Shown: positions 54,228 to 63,192 of the stretch, in pieces
Numbering within the stretch: the first letter of the stretch is position 1
Layout: the number at the start of each line of letters is the position of its first letter
Origin: Microbacterium sp. HD4P20
GTDB lineage: Bacteria; Actinomycetota; Actinomycetes; Actinomycetales; Microbacteriaceae
Length of the DNA stretch: 64,000 nt
Reading direction: 5' to 3'
Assembly: GCF_019449275.2 (NCBI RefSeq)
Contig: NZ_JAHZQZ020000018.1
Span: forward strand, 62,001-126,000
Position numbers and translations under genes: made by a program
Notes under the pieces: generated by a model
Database searches by the model: none
Seen by the model: the letters and a program-made list of their open reading frames with translations, nothing else
What the model was told of the DNA's origin: nothing

Positions 54228-54501
54228 GCCGCCAGCTAACGGCGATGCCCGCGGATCCGCATCAGCCGAGGATCGGTCATGCTGTCGCTCCGAAGCGACA
54301 CTCATCGTCGTCGGGACGACCGCGCGCTTGCGCGCGCAGGGCGACGCCGCGGCGGGCACCATCGCCGGACGACAACCCGGGTCGCCTCGCGTCGACGAGC
54401 GGAGCGTCGGGTCTCGGTCGGGAAGTCGTCCGGCGGGGGCATCCTTCGAGGCGCCACGGATCGCAGGATGGGATCCCATTCGACGCGTAGGAAGGCCCGA
54501 G

Positions 54502-55113
54502 ATGGCAACCTCATCGCCCTATCTGTCCGTTCGTTCCCTTGGCAGCTCCGATCTGGATGCCGCGGCCAGGCTTCTCGGGCGGGGGATGGCCGACAATCCG
54601 GTGCACGTCGCCGCGTACCGGGGTGACGATGCCTCGAGGGCGCGCCGTCACGAGCTGCTGATGCGCACCCTCCTTCGCCGTTCGCCTTCGTGGCAGATCG
54701 AGGGCGTCGATCGGGGCGACGCGCTCGCCGGGGTTGCGGCATCCGCCCCGCCCGGCCGCTGCCAGGCGACTCTGACCAACCGGCTGCGTCTGCTCGGCCG
54801 GGCGTCCACGTTCGGCCCGGGTGCTGTCTCGCGGCTGGTGTCGTGGCAGAGCGCATGGTCGCGGCACGACCCCGACGCGCCGCACGTCCACCTGGGGCCG
54901 GTCTCGGTCGACCGGCATCTGCGCGGCCAGGGGATCGGCGGCCTGCTGCTGCTGCGCCACGTGACGAGGCTCGATGCCACGGGTGCGACGGGATACCTCG
55001 AGACCGACCGCCCGCAAGCGGTCGAGTTCTATGAGCGGTTCGGCTATGTCGTGGTCGACGAGGCGGAGGTCATCGGCGTTCCCTGCTGGTTCATGCGCCG
55101 CCCCGCTGCGTAA
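54502..55113 (+). CDS. GNAT family N-acetyltransferase
   Basis: 203 residues. The acetyl-CoA part is LGPVSVDRHLRGQGIGGLLLLRHVTRLDA (RGQGIG), followed by YLETDRPQAVEFYERFGYVVVDEAEVIGVPCWFMRR. This matches the group of GNATs with a helical N-terminal insert. ATG 54502 with GGAAGG upstream. Convergent with the LuxR-type regulator, 3 nt apart. Confidence 0.88.
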   Translation: MATSSPYLSVRSLGSSDLDAAARLLGRGMADNPVHVAAYRGDDASRARRHELLMRTLLRRSPSWQIEGVDRGDALAGVAASAPPGRCQATLTNRLRLLGRASTFGPGAVSRLVSWQSAWSRHDPDAPHVHLGPVSVDRHLRGQGIGGLLLLRHVTRLDATGATGYLETDRPQAVEFYERFGYVVVDEAEVIGVPCWFMRRPAA

Positions 55114-55116
55114 GCG

Positions 55117-55770
55117 CTACGAGACGACCAGGCCGGACTTGTGGGCGATGACGACCAGCTCGGGCCGGTCGCGTGCCCCGAGCTTGGCGAGGATGCGACT
55201 CACGTAGGTACGAGCCGTCGCCGGGCTCAGGTGCAGGACCGCCGCGATCTCGTCGTTGGTGTCGCCGTGCCCGATCCGCGTCAGCACTTCGAGCTCGCGC
55301 GCACTCAGATAGGTCAGCCGCGGATCGGGCACCGGGGCGGCGTGCCCGGCCGCGACCATATCCATCAGACGCTGCGTGATCGCGGGCGAGAGCAGACGCT
55401 CGCCCTGTCCGGCTCGCCTGACCGCATCGCGGAGCTCGTCGCGCGGGGTGTTCTTGAGCAGGTATCCGATCGCGCCCGCGCGGATCGCCTCGACGACGTC
55501 GGCATCGTCGTCGAAGGTGGTCAGCACGACGACGCGCGTGCCGGCGAGCTGCTCATCGGCGCGGATCATGCGCGTCGCCTCGATGCCGTCCATCACCGGC
55601 ATGCGGAGGTCCATGAGTACGACGTCGGGTCTGTGCTTCCGCGCCGCCTCGACGCCGCGTCGCCCGTCCGTCGCCTCGGCGACGACGTGGATCGCCTCAT
55701 CCCGCGTCAGCAGCGCGCGCAGTCCGGCGCGCACCAGGTCCTGGTCGTCGACCAGCAACACCGTCGTCAC
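55117..55770 (-). CDS. NarL/LuxR family response regulator
   Basis: 217 residues. Receiver: VLLVDDQDLVRAGLR, phospho-acceptor in VVLMDLRMPVMDG, Thr in VVLTTFDDD and Lys in GYLLKNTPRDEL. C-terminal LuxR HTH: LSARELEVLTRIGHGDTNDEIAAVLHLSPATARTYVSRILAKLGARDR. The GTG start overlaps the kinase stop by 4 nt. Confidence 0.95.
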   Translation of the reverse strand: MTTVLLVDDQDLVRAGLRALLTRDEAIHVVAEATDGRRGVEAARKHRPDVVLMDLRMPVMDGIEATRMIRADEQLAGTRVVVLTTFDDDADVVEAIRAGAIGYLLKNTPRDELRDAVRRAGQGERLLSPAITQRLMDMVAAGHAAPVPDPRLTYLSARELEVLTRIGHGDTNDEIAAVLHLSPATARTYVSRILAKLGARDRPELVVIAHKSGLVVS

Positions 55771-56951
55771 TTCTCCACCACCTCCAGAGGAATCGACGCC
55801 CTGACGGCGAATCCCGAGTCCCGACTCTCTGCCGAGAACGTGCCTCCGAGCAGGTGCGCCCGCTCCCGCATGCCTGCGATGCCGTTCCCGTCGTCGGCAG
55901 CCTCGGCCGATGGGGCTCCGGGCGCACGCGGACCGTTGTCGACGATACTCACACTGATCATTCCGTCCTCGGTCTCGTGAACGTCGACGTCGACGCGCGT
56001 GGCGTCGGCGTGACGGACGACATTGGTGATCGACTCCTGCACGATCCGGAACACGGCGGCCTCCACCGTCGGTGATGGCGTGGAGCGAAGATCTACTCGT
56101 AGTCGCACGTCGAGGCCCGCCTGCCGGGCGGGGTTCGCCGCCGACTCCAGGTCCGCGATGCGTAAAAGGGCACGCGATGCGACACCGTCTTTCCGCAGGC
56201 TGGCGACCGTGCGTCGCAGGTCGGTGAAGGTTGCGTCGGTGGTGTCGGCGATGGCCTTGAGGGAGCGCCGGACCTCGTCGTCGTCGGACCCGAGTGCGTC
56301 CTCGAGAACCTGCGTGTGCAGTGTGACGACGGTCAGGGCATGTCCGACCGAGTCGTGCAGCTCGCGGGCGATCGCCAGGCGCTCGGCCAGCACCCGTTGC
56401 TCGGCCTCGCGCGCGTAGCGTTCCGCCGTCAGTTCGGCGATCTGCGCCGCCTGCCGTCGGAGTTCACGGCGTGACCGCACGCTGTCCCCCAGGGCGACGG
56501 CACCCGCGAGGAGCAGCGCGTGCCCGGGAAGGTCGTACCCCACGACGAAGGACGGGTCCTGATCTTCGGCCAGCCGGTAGACGACCGAGATCGTCATGAC
56601 CGAAGCCGAGGCGACGATCGCCGCAACGATCCGCCCGTACTCCGCGGCGGAGAACACCGCCGCGGCCAATGGCACCGCGACGCCGATCGGCGGGTTGCCG
56701 GCCGCGTAGTAGGCGATGACCGCCACGACCGACAGTGCGACCACGACGACCGGGTACCGGCGGCGCACCAGCATGAGCGCCCCGAGGCCGATCGCCCAGA
56801 GGTACGCCCACGCGTCGGGCTGGTCACGGCTGATGTCGGCGGCGATGACCAGCGAGACGGTCAGGGCGACGCCGATGCCCAGAAGGACGTCGAAAACCCA
56901 GGGCGCGGGTCCCGCTTCGGACCGGGGGAGGCCGCGATCGTCGTCGATCAT
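55767..56951 (-). CDS. NarL/DesK-type sensor histidine kinase
   Basis: 394 residues. About five N-terminal helices (from VFDVLLGIGVALTVSLVIAA to ALLLAGAVALG), a coiled linker, HisKA_3 with His199 in IARELHDSVGHALTVV and an ATPase domain with VFRIVQESITNVVRHADA, VDNGP and GNGIAGMRERAHLLGG. Pairs with the regulator downstream. Divergent from the multicopper oxidase gene across 281 nt of operator-rich DNA. Confidence 0.93.
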   Translation of the reverse strand: MIDDDRGLPRSEAGPAPWVFDVLLGIGVALTVSLVIAADISRDQPDAWAYLWAIGLGALMLVRRRYPVVVVALSVVAVIAYYAAGNPPIGVAVPLAAAVFSAAEYGRIVAAIVASASVMTISVVYRLAEDQDPSFVVGYDLPGHALLLAGAVALGDSVRSRRELRRQAAQIAELTAERYAREAEQRVLAERLAIARELHDSVGHALTVVTLHTQVLEDALGSDDDEVRRSLKAIADTTDATFTDLRRTVASLRKDGVASRALLRIADLESAANPARQAGLDVRLRVDLRSTPSPTVEAAVFRIVQESITNVVRHADATRVDVDVHETEDGMISVSIVDNGPRAPGAPSAEAADDGNGIAGMRERAHLLGGTFSAESRDSGFAVRASIPLEVVEK

Positions 56952-57130
56952 GCTGACATGGTAGGTCGCGACCCGGCGGCATGCGCCGTGCCGCGACCGC
57001 ACGTGCCGCGACCGCCGATTCCTGCTCCGACGACGACCGCTCGCTTGACCACGCCGCACCACCCCTTCTCGTCCTGCACGACGGTACCGGGCGGCAGTGC
57101 GCCGGCGATATCGACGGCGGGCGGGTGTCT

Positions 57131-57180
57131 ATGTCGCGCACAGGCGACATTCCCCATGTCGCTTCGAGTCGACTCGACAT
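57131..57180. promoter_or_regulatory. Cluster of ATGTCGC half-sites before the multicopper oxidase gene
   Basis: ATGTCGC (57131-57137) and GCGACAT (57144-57150) form an exact inverted pair with 6-nt spacing; a second ATGTCGC (57156-57162) pairs with CGACAT (57175-57180) around a 14-bp palindrome TCGAGTCGACTCGA (57164-57177). The cluster is 53 nt before the oxidase start, so a repressor or the divergent response regulator may bind here. Confidence 0.5.
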
Positions 57181-57232
57181 GTTGCCCTCGTGCGGACGCG
57201 GTGCCCCCGTCGCGGTTCGTATCGTCCCTGCC

Positions 57233-58801
57233 ATGACCACAGCGCCGACCTCGCTCCCGCTCCCGGCGCCGCCGCGTCGGCGCCGCAACCCCGTCGGGCC
57301 CGTCGTCCTGCTCGGCGCGACGCTGCTGACGGCGGCGGCTGTCTTCACGGCCTGCACCATCGGGCCGGGCTTCTCGGATTCGTCGGTCTTCCAGCCCAAG
57401 GCGCCGCCGGCCTTCGACACGCCCCTGCCCATCCCGCCGTTGGCGGAGTCGCGGGTCGATGACGGCACGCGGGTGTTCTCGCTGACGGCCGATGAGGGAC
57501 AGATTGAGTTCACCCCGGGCATGACCACGCCCACGTGGGGCTTCAACGGCGACTACCTCGGCCCGACGCTCCGTGCGACGCGAGGCGAGAAGGTCGCCGT
57601 CGAGGTGACCAACAAGCTGCCCGAGACGACGACGGTGCACTGGCACGGCATGCACCTTCCGGCCGCAATGGATGGCGGACCGCACCAGCCGATCGAACCG
57701 GACGGGCAACGGCGTGCCTCGTGGCGCGTCGATCAGCCGGCCGCGACACTGTGGTACCACCCGCATCCCCATGGCGACACCGAAGAGCACGTGCTGCGCG
57801 GCCTCGCGGGGATGTTCATCCTCGACGACGAGAACACCGGTGCCTACGGCCTGCCCGCGCAATACGGGGTCGACGACATCCCGCTCGTCGTCCAGGACAA
57901 GAAGTTCACGGCCGGCGGCGAGTTCCAGCTCGATGCGCAGGGCAATGAAGTGGGTCTGCTGGGCAACGTCATCCTCACCAACGGCGCGTGGGGTTCCGTC
58001 CTCGATGTGACCACTGAGCTGGTGCGGCTCAGGATCCTCAACGGCTCGGGCGCTCGCGCCTACGACTTCGCGTTCGACGACGGCCGCGAGTTCTCGCTCG
58101 TCGGCACCGACGGCGGCCTGCTCGAGGCGCCGCACTCGACCGATCACGTACGCCTCTCGCCAGGGGAGCGCGCCGAGATCGTGGTGGGGCTCGAGCCCGG
58201 CTCTGAGACGATGCTCCGCTCGCTTCCTCCAGATCTCGGTAACGTCGCCGTGCCATCGGCGTATGGCGGCACCGACGAGTTCGACGTGCTGCTGCTGAAG
58301 GCCGCCGATGCGCTGCAGCCGTCGGCATCCCTCTCGGACCGGTTCGCACCGGTCGAGCGGTTCACCGAGCGCGACGCCGACTACGAGCGCACGTTCGAGG
58401 TGCAGAACCGCGAGATCAACGGACTGCGGATGGACATGAACCGCATCGACGAGGTCATGCAGATCGACTCGACCGAGCTGTGGACCGTCACGAACCGCGA
58501 CCTGTTCCCGCACAACTGGCACGTCCACGACGTCCAGTTCCAGGTGCTCGACATCGACGGCACGCCGCCGCCCGCCGAGCTGCTGGGCTGGAAAGACACC
58601 ATCTACCTCGAGCCGCGCCGGAAGTACCGCATCATGATGCGCTTCGAGGACTACGTCGACGACGACAACCCGTACATGATCCACTGCCACCTGCTGCTGC
58701 ACGAAGACGAAGGGCTCATGTCGCAGTTCGTCGTCGGCAAGAGCGAGCCCAGCCGCAACACCGAGCCTTCCGGCGGCGGGGGTGGTCACAGCACGCACTG
58801 A
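57233..58801 (+). CDS. Multicopper oxidase
   Basis: 522 residues. N-terminal membrane helix (VVLLGATLLTAAAVFTACTIG), possibly a lipoprotein signal (Cys41, imperfect lipobox). Three cupredoxin domains with all copper motifs: HWHGMH at 136-141, HPHPHG at 176-181, HNWHVHD near 430 and HCHLLLHEDEGLM near 480. The arrangement is that of CueO/SufI-like oxidases acting outside the cell. The Met-rich insert of CueO is missing. The tail is Gly/His-rich (GGGGGHSTH). It may detoxify copper or oxidise phenolics; the substrate is not predictable. Confidence 0.93.
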   Translation: MTTAPTSLPLPAPPRRRRNPVGPVVLLGATLLTAAAVFTACTIGPGFSDSSVFQPKAPPAFDTPLPIPPLAESRVDDGTRVFSLTADEGQIEFTPGMTTPTWGFNGDYLGPTLRATRGEKVAVEVTNKLPETTTVHWHGMHLPAAMDGGPHQPIEPDGQRRASWRVDQPAATLWYHPHPHGDTEEHVLRGLAGMFILDDENTGAYGLPAQYGVDDIPLVVQDKKFTAGGEFQLDAQGNEVGLLGNVILTNGAWGSVLDVTTELVRLRILNGSGARAYDFAFDDGREFSLVGTDGGLLEAPHSTDHVRLSPGERAEIVVGLEPGSETMLRSLPPDLGNVAVPSAYGGTDEFDVLLLKAADALQPSASLSDRFAPVERFTERDADYERTFEVQNREINGLRMDMNRIDEVMQIDSTELWTVTNRDLFPHNWHVHDVQFQVLDIDGTPPPAELLGWKDTIYLEPRRKYRIMMRFEDYVDDDNPYMIHCHLLLHEDEGLMSQFVVGKSEPSRNTEPSGGGGGHSTH

Positions 58802-58875
58802 CCCCCGTCCCACCCCGACCAACGACTCGAAGGATCTTCGTGAACACTACCGACCCCGTGGCGCAGCCCGACCAC

Positions 58876-60216
58876 TCAGCGGCGGGCGGTGCGAGCCAAG
58901 CCGATGGCGACGTCGAGCGCCCGCTCGGACTCGGCCTCGACGTCGGGTGCTACTCCGGTGTGGTCCCAGTTCGTCTTCGTTCGCGGATCGATCGGCGCAC
59001 CGGTCGAGATGTACACCGCGAACCCGGTGCTGTCGAGGAACGACTCGACGGGGTTGGCCGCCCCGGCGGTGAGCTCGCCGATCAGCGTCGCCCGCTTCGT
59101 CGTTTGCAGGGCGTAGGCGAAGCTTTCGGCCGCAGAGGCTGTGCCCGGCCCGATCACCGCGAACAGCGGCATCCGTTCCAGACCCGCGAGAGCAGGTTCG
59201 GGTTGTGACCACGAGATCACCTCGGGGTGCTCGGCGCTCTGGAAGGTGACGATGGCGACCGGTTCGGGTCCGAGGAACGGTCCGAGCACGTACTCGACCA
59301 TCGAGGGCCAGCCGCCGGGGTTGCTGCGCACGTCGACCACGGCAGCGTCGCACTGCGACAGCTGGTCGAGCGCCTCCCTGGCCTGGCGCGCGGCATGCTC
59401 GTCGTCGGCATCGTCGAACAGTCGGATGGTGAGGATGCCGACGCTTCCGTCGCGGCGGAAGCTGATAGTCGTGTCGTCCCGTTGCGAGGCCCTTCGGAGC
59501 GGCAGGTCGGTGGGAGCGCCCCACGTCACGGAGAAGTGGCGGTCGTGCTCCCGCAGCTGCTGCGTCAGCTGGCGGCTGAACTCGACGGTCGTCAGCCCTT
59601 CGTCGGCGATCGGTCGCTGCCGCAGTTCTCGCGCGCACACGGCTGCGACGTCGGCGAAGACGTAGTGGCGCTCGATGAGCGCCGAGATGCCGTTGAGCGC
59701 GTCGCGCTGATCGGCGGCCGACATCCGCCGGCTCGGCGGCGCGGCGTCGGGGCGCTCAGTGAGGTCGAACCGCATGCGGGGGAGTGATCGACCCGGGATC
59801 GAGCCGCTCGGCGACTCGCCGATGACGACGGCGCCGTGGCGGCGGTAGAAGTCGGCGGCGTAGGGGTCGGCATCCAGGAACAGCTCGGTGAATCCCGCGC
59901 GCGCCGCCTGGGTGAGCGCGTGCTGTAGTAGCAGTCCGCCGAGCCCGGTGCCGATGTGGTTTGGATCGACGAACAGCGCGTCGAGCTCACCGCGGGGTGC
60001 GTCGCCATCGGTGGCGTAGAAGCCCAGGATGCCGCCGTCTTGGGCCGCGACGAAGACCCGGCCCGATGCGCATCGCTCGGGCGTGTAGGTCAGTTCGGCT
60101 CTGCACTGCTCGAGGAACTCCGGCGAGTAGCCCCAGTGCGCCTTGGACCGCAGCGCCAGGGACGAGATCGTGTCGGATTCGCTGGCGAGCGCCGGTCGGA
60201 TCGTCAGTTCGGTCAC
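58876..60216 (-). CDS. Fusion of a GNAT acetyltransferase with an S41-type peptidase domain
   Basis: 446 residues. Residues 1-155 are a complete GNAT domain: RVFVAAQDGGILGFYATDG, GELDALFVDPNHIGTGLGGLLLQHALTQA and ELFLDADPYAADFYRRHGAVVIGE. After a 15-residue linker, residues 165-446 are an S41/tail-specific protease-like domain of the IRBP type: LNGISALIERHYVFADVAAVCARELRQ, RDGSVGILTIRLFDD, AAVVDVRSNPGGWPSMVEYVLGPFLG and IGPGTASAAESFAYALQTTKRATLIGELTAG with a likely catalytic Ser361. No signal peptide, so cytoplasmic. This domain pair is unusual. Start ATG 60216 with AGAGAGGAC upstream. Confidence 0.85.
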   Translation of the reverse strand: MTELTIRPALASESDTISSLALRSKAHWGYSPEFLEQCRAELTYTPERCASGRVFVAAQDGGILGFYATDGDAPRGELDALFVDPNHIGTGLGGLLLQHALTQAARAGFTELFLDADPYAADFYRRHGAVVIGESPSGSIPGRSLPRMRFDLTERPDAAPPSRRMSAADQRDALNGISALIERHYVFADVAAVCARELRQRPIADEGLTTVEFSRQLTQQLREHDRHFSVTWGAPTDLPLRRASQRDDTTISFRRDGSVGILTIRLFDDADDEHAARQAREALDQLSQCDAAVVDVRSNPGGWPSMVEYVLGPFLGPEPVAIVTFQSAEHPEVISWSQPEPALAGLERMPLFAVIGPGTASAAESFAYALQTTKRATLIGELTAGAANPVESFLDSTGFAVYISTGAPIDPRTKTNWDHTGVAPDVEAESERALDVAIGLARTARR

Positions 60217-60434
60217 TTCTGTCCTCTCTCAGCCCTCCGCCGCCGATCGACGTCGGCCGCGGACGGCGGCCTCGACCATTCTGCGATGGACGGGTCGAGA
60301 CGCGGTACGTCGGAGAGCGACATCGGATGCCGCCCGGCCGGCGTCGACTCGCGGGCGCCCGGGAGAAAGTTGCCTCACGAGGCGATCCTCCGAAGTTCGG
60401 CGGGGCTTGGGCCGGTCCTCGAACCCGCCCGGTG

Positions 60435-61322
60435 TCACACGAGGTACGGGTCGACGAGCAACGGTCCGCGGATCTCTCGCAGCGTGTCGATGAGGCTCTC
60501 GAGCGCTTTCCTGTTCCACGTCGACACCTGCAAGTCGTAGGGGCCGAGCGGCTCGAGCTTGCCGGTGCGGATCCGCACGACCTCCCACTTCGCAGCGCGA
60601 AGCGCCCGGTCTTTGCGACGATCCGCATCCTCCCGTTTGCCGACATGCTCGAGGCCGTGCCGGCCGGTGGTGTCGTACTCGACCGCAATGCGCAGCTCGG
60701 GGAGCAGAATGTCGGGCCACACCTCCACGTGGTCGAAGAACGGCCGAGCGACCCGCACGGCGTTCAGCCCCTGCGTCCCCGACAGGCGTGCGAACAGGTC
60801 GGCACGCAGCTGCGCTTCGATGGCGGAGGCCGGTTTCGGCGCACACGCCGAGTGGAATGCGTCGCCGACCGGCAGGTCGGGTGTCTTCGGGCACACCTGC
60901 AGCTTTCGCTTCGGCCTCCTCGGCTGTAAGACCGCGCGTCCCACCGGGTTGGCGACTGCCGCCGGGACGGGGGAGTCCGGAAGGGTCACGACGTCGCGCA
61001 TCGGCAGAGCCCGGGCCGGGCGGGCGAGCTCGGAGCAGTCCGGGCACCACGCCGAGCGGCGCCGTTCGCGGCCGGGTCGATTGCGCTGCTCCTCGGGGGT
61101 GGCGGCGAATCTGTGGCCTGCTTCGCACTGCCACAGCAGCAGCACGTCGGCCGCCGGTGGCACCTGGCTGAGCGCGATGCCGGCATTGAGCTCGGGATGG
61201 TACTGGCGAATGAGGGCGGGGAAGGGCGCCCATGCCTCGCGGTAGCTCCCTACCGCGTAGGGGACCTCGGTGCCCTTGGAGAACTGGCGGCGCGCCCACC
61301 ACAGCTCGACACGCTCCGGCAT
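60435..61322 (-). CDS. Zinc-ribbon protein with a PD-(D/E)XK nuclease-like C-terminus
   Basis: 295 residues. An N-terminal treble-clef/zinc-ribbon half (LLLWQCEAGHRFAATPEEQ with Cys66/His70, and CPDC at 93-96) of the kind repeated in DUF4379 proteins is followed by a basic linker and a Vsr/DUF559-like domain: Glu169 in AIEAQLRADLFARL, Asp204 in VEVWPDILLPELRIAVEYDTTGRHG with Glu215, then DADRRKDRALRAAKWEVVRIRTG. Nuclease activity is predicted from the fold. In the gap of 218 nt to the GNAT-S41 gene I see nothing. Function unknown; defence or repair is possible. Confidence 0.82.
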   Translation of the reverse strand: MPERVELWWARRQFSKGTEVPYAVGSYREAWAPFPALIRQYHPELNAGIALSQVPPAADVLLLWQCEAGHRFAATPEEQRNRPGRERRRSAWCPDCSELARPARALPMRDVVTLPDSPVPAAVANPVGRAVLQPRRPKRKLQVCPKTPDLPVGDAFHSACAPKPASAIEAQLRADLFARLSGTQGLNAVRVARPFFDHVEVWPDILLPELRIAVEYDTTGRHGLEHVGKREDADRRKDRALRAAKWEVVRIRTGKLEPLGPYDLQVSTWNRKALESLIDTLREIRGPLLVDPYLV

Positions 61323-61356
61323 GGCAGCAGGGTATGCCGGGCCCGCGACATCCGGA

Positions 61357-62553
61357 TCACTCGTGTTCGGGCAGCAGCGGCGTCGACCATCCGGGATCGT
61401 GACCCAGTTGCGCGGCTCGAGAGACGGATGCCCCGCCGAAGCGATCGCGCACCGCGTCGAGCACGGTGTCGAGCCGAGCCCCGTCGTCCCAGTCGATCGG
61501 GAGCTCGGGCTGGATGCTGTCGGCGCGGCCCAACTGCGACAGGGATACTCCGATCAGCGTGATGCCGCGTGCCGCGATCTGAGGTTGTGCGGCCGCGAGC
61601 AACGCCCGAGCGACATCGAGCAGCACCGCCGTTCGGTCGGTGGGGAAGCGGACGGTGCGAGAGCGCGTCGCTTTGGCATAGTCGCCGTAGCGCAGGCGCA
61701 GCACGATGGTGCGGCACACCCTGTCGCGCTCCCGCAGGCGGCGGGCGAGCCGGTCGACGATCTGGCTCAGGATGAGGTCGAGTTCGTCGGGCGAGCGCGG
61801 CCGGTTGCCGAGCGCCCGCTGAGAGCCGATCGACCCGCGGCGACGCGTCGTATCGACCGGCCGCGGGTCGCGCAGTCGCGCCAGTGCGTGCAGGTGTGCG
61901 CCGGTCGCCTTGCCCAGCAGCCGCTCGGCCGTTGCGGCTTCGAGTTCGGCGAGCTGTCCGACGGTGCGGATGCCGAGGCGGTGCAGCTTCTCTGCGGTGA
62001 CGGCGCCGACACCCCATAGTCGCTCTACGGGCAGGGGGAGCAGGAACGCCTGCTCCTGCTCCGGCTCGACCACGAGGAGCCCGTCGGGTTTGATGACCGC
62101 GCTGGCGACCTTGGCGAGGAACTTCGTCCGTGCTACTCCGACCGAGATGGGCAGACCGACCTCCGTGCGGACGCGCTCGCGCAATCGAACCGCGATCTGC
62201 TCGGGTGTACCGGCGATGCGCCGGAGCCCTCCCACTTCCAGGAACGCCTCGTCGATGGAGAGGCCTTCCACGAGCGGCGTGGTATCGCGGAAGATCGCGA
62301 ACACGTCGCGACTGGCGGCCGAGTAGGCGTCCACCCGCGGCGGAACGACCACGGCATCGGGGCACAGCTCCCTCGCCTGCCGGCCTCCCATGGCCGTGCG
62401 CACGCCGCGGGCCTTCGCCTCGTAGCTGGCCGCCAGCACCACGCCGCCGCCGACGATGACGGGCCGGCCGCGCAGTGCCGGCGCGTCGCGCTGCTCGACC
62501 GAGGCGTAGAACGCATCGAGGTCGGCGTGCAGCACGGTCGCCTCGCCCCGCAT
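61357..62553 (-). CDS. dinB: DNA polymerase IV
   Basis: 398-residue Y-family translesion polymerase. Metal-binding LHADLDAFYASVE near residue 8-20 and SIDEAFLEV near 99-107 are intact; palm and fingers follow, thumb HhH (VGAVTAEKLHRLGIRTVGQLAEL) and the little finger (RTIVLRLRYGDYAKATRSRTVRFPT). QPELPID near the end may serve as a weak beta-clamp site. Unlike ImuB, this is a working polymerase. No SOS box is evident upstream. Start ATG 62553. Confidence 0.95.
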   Translation of the reverse strand: MRGEATVLHADLDAFYASVEQRDAPALRGRPVIVGGGVVLAASYEAKARGVRTAMGGRQARELCPDAVVVPPRVDAYSAASRDVFAIFRDTTPLVEGLSIDEAFLEVGGLRRIAGTPEQIAVRLRERVRTEVGLPISVGVARTKFLAKVASAVIKPDGLLVVEPEQEQAFLLPLPVERLWGVGAVTAEKLHRLGIRTVGQLAELEAATAERLLGKATGAHLHALARLRDPRPVDTTRRRGSIGSQRALGNRPRSPDELDLILSQIVDRLARRLRERDRVCRTIVLRLRYGDYAKATRSRTVRFPTDRTAVLLDVARALLAAAQPQIAARGITLIGVSLSQLGRADSIQPELPIDWDDGARLDTVLDAVRDRFGGASVSRAAQLGHDPGWSTPLLPEHE

Positions 62554-62640
62554 CCCGCCCTCCCCGCCGATCGTCTGGTGCGCGGATCATCCCACCGACT
62601 GGCGACACGAACCGGATCGCCAAGGGGGCGATGAGGTGCC

Positions 62641-63150
62641 GTGAGTGTGTTCATTAGGCTCGAGCAGATGCGTGCGTCCGACGAGCTTGTTCTGCAGGAG
62701 ACGACTGACGCCGCCTGGCTGCCGACCGGTGGATGCGCCCAGGTCGTTCGTCGCCGGTATCCGCTCCGACCGATGTCTCTCGTTCGCCTGCTGCTTCTCA
62801 TCGACGACAGGGTGTTCTGCCTGCCTCGGCAGGAGACGGGAATGTTGGATCTGCCGACGCGGAGTGTGGCGAACGCTGATGCCGACGGCTCCGAGGCGAT
62901 CCGTGCTCTCGTCGAAGAGGTGGTCGGCGACTCCGACGCGTGCACGTTCCTCGGTGCCGTGCGCAACATCGTCGACGAACCCACGGTCGATTACCCGTGG
63001 CCGACCCCCGTCGCCCATTTCGGAGTGTGGCGTGCCAGTGCCGGTCCCGTGATCGACGGAACGCGGGTCAGTACCAAGGATGCTGACCACGTGCTGGCTG
63101 ATCGACACTGGTATCCGCTCCTCCGTCACGTCCTCACCGCCGGAGTGTGA
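62641..63150 (+). CDS. Nudix-like protein with degenerate box
   Basis: 169 residues. Fold order resembles Nudix hydrolases: strand RLLLLIDDRVFCLPRQETGMLDLPTRSV, then a helix with SEAIRALVEEVVGD where the Nudix box would be (REL-x-EE-x-G), and VAHFGVWRAS. The Gly before the box and the first Glu are not conserved, so hydrolysis is doubtful. GTG 62641 has GAGG 5 nt upstream; ATG 62668 is an alternative. Confidence 0.6.
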   Translation: MSVFIRLEQMRASDELVLQETTDAAWLPTGGCAQVVRRRYPLRPMSLVRLLLLIDDRVFCLPRQETGMLDLPTRSVANADADGSEAIRALVEEVVGDSDACTFLGAVRNIVDEPTVDYPWPTPVAHFGVWRASAGPVIDGTRVSTKDADHVLADRHWYPLLRHVLTAGV

Positions 63151-63192
63151 GCGAGCCGCGCCATCGGCGCCGGCACCCTACACTCAGGATCG

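Noticed and set aside
56948-58822. A 624-codon minus-strand frame over the multicopper oxidase
   Set aside because: The oxidase copper motifs prove the plus strand; the shadow has only biased composition.
62554-62640. SOS box before dinB
   Set aside because: Only a CGAACCGGATCG segment resembles one half; the second half-site is missing.
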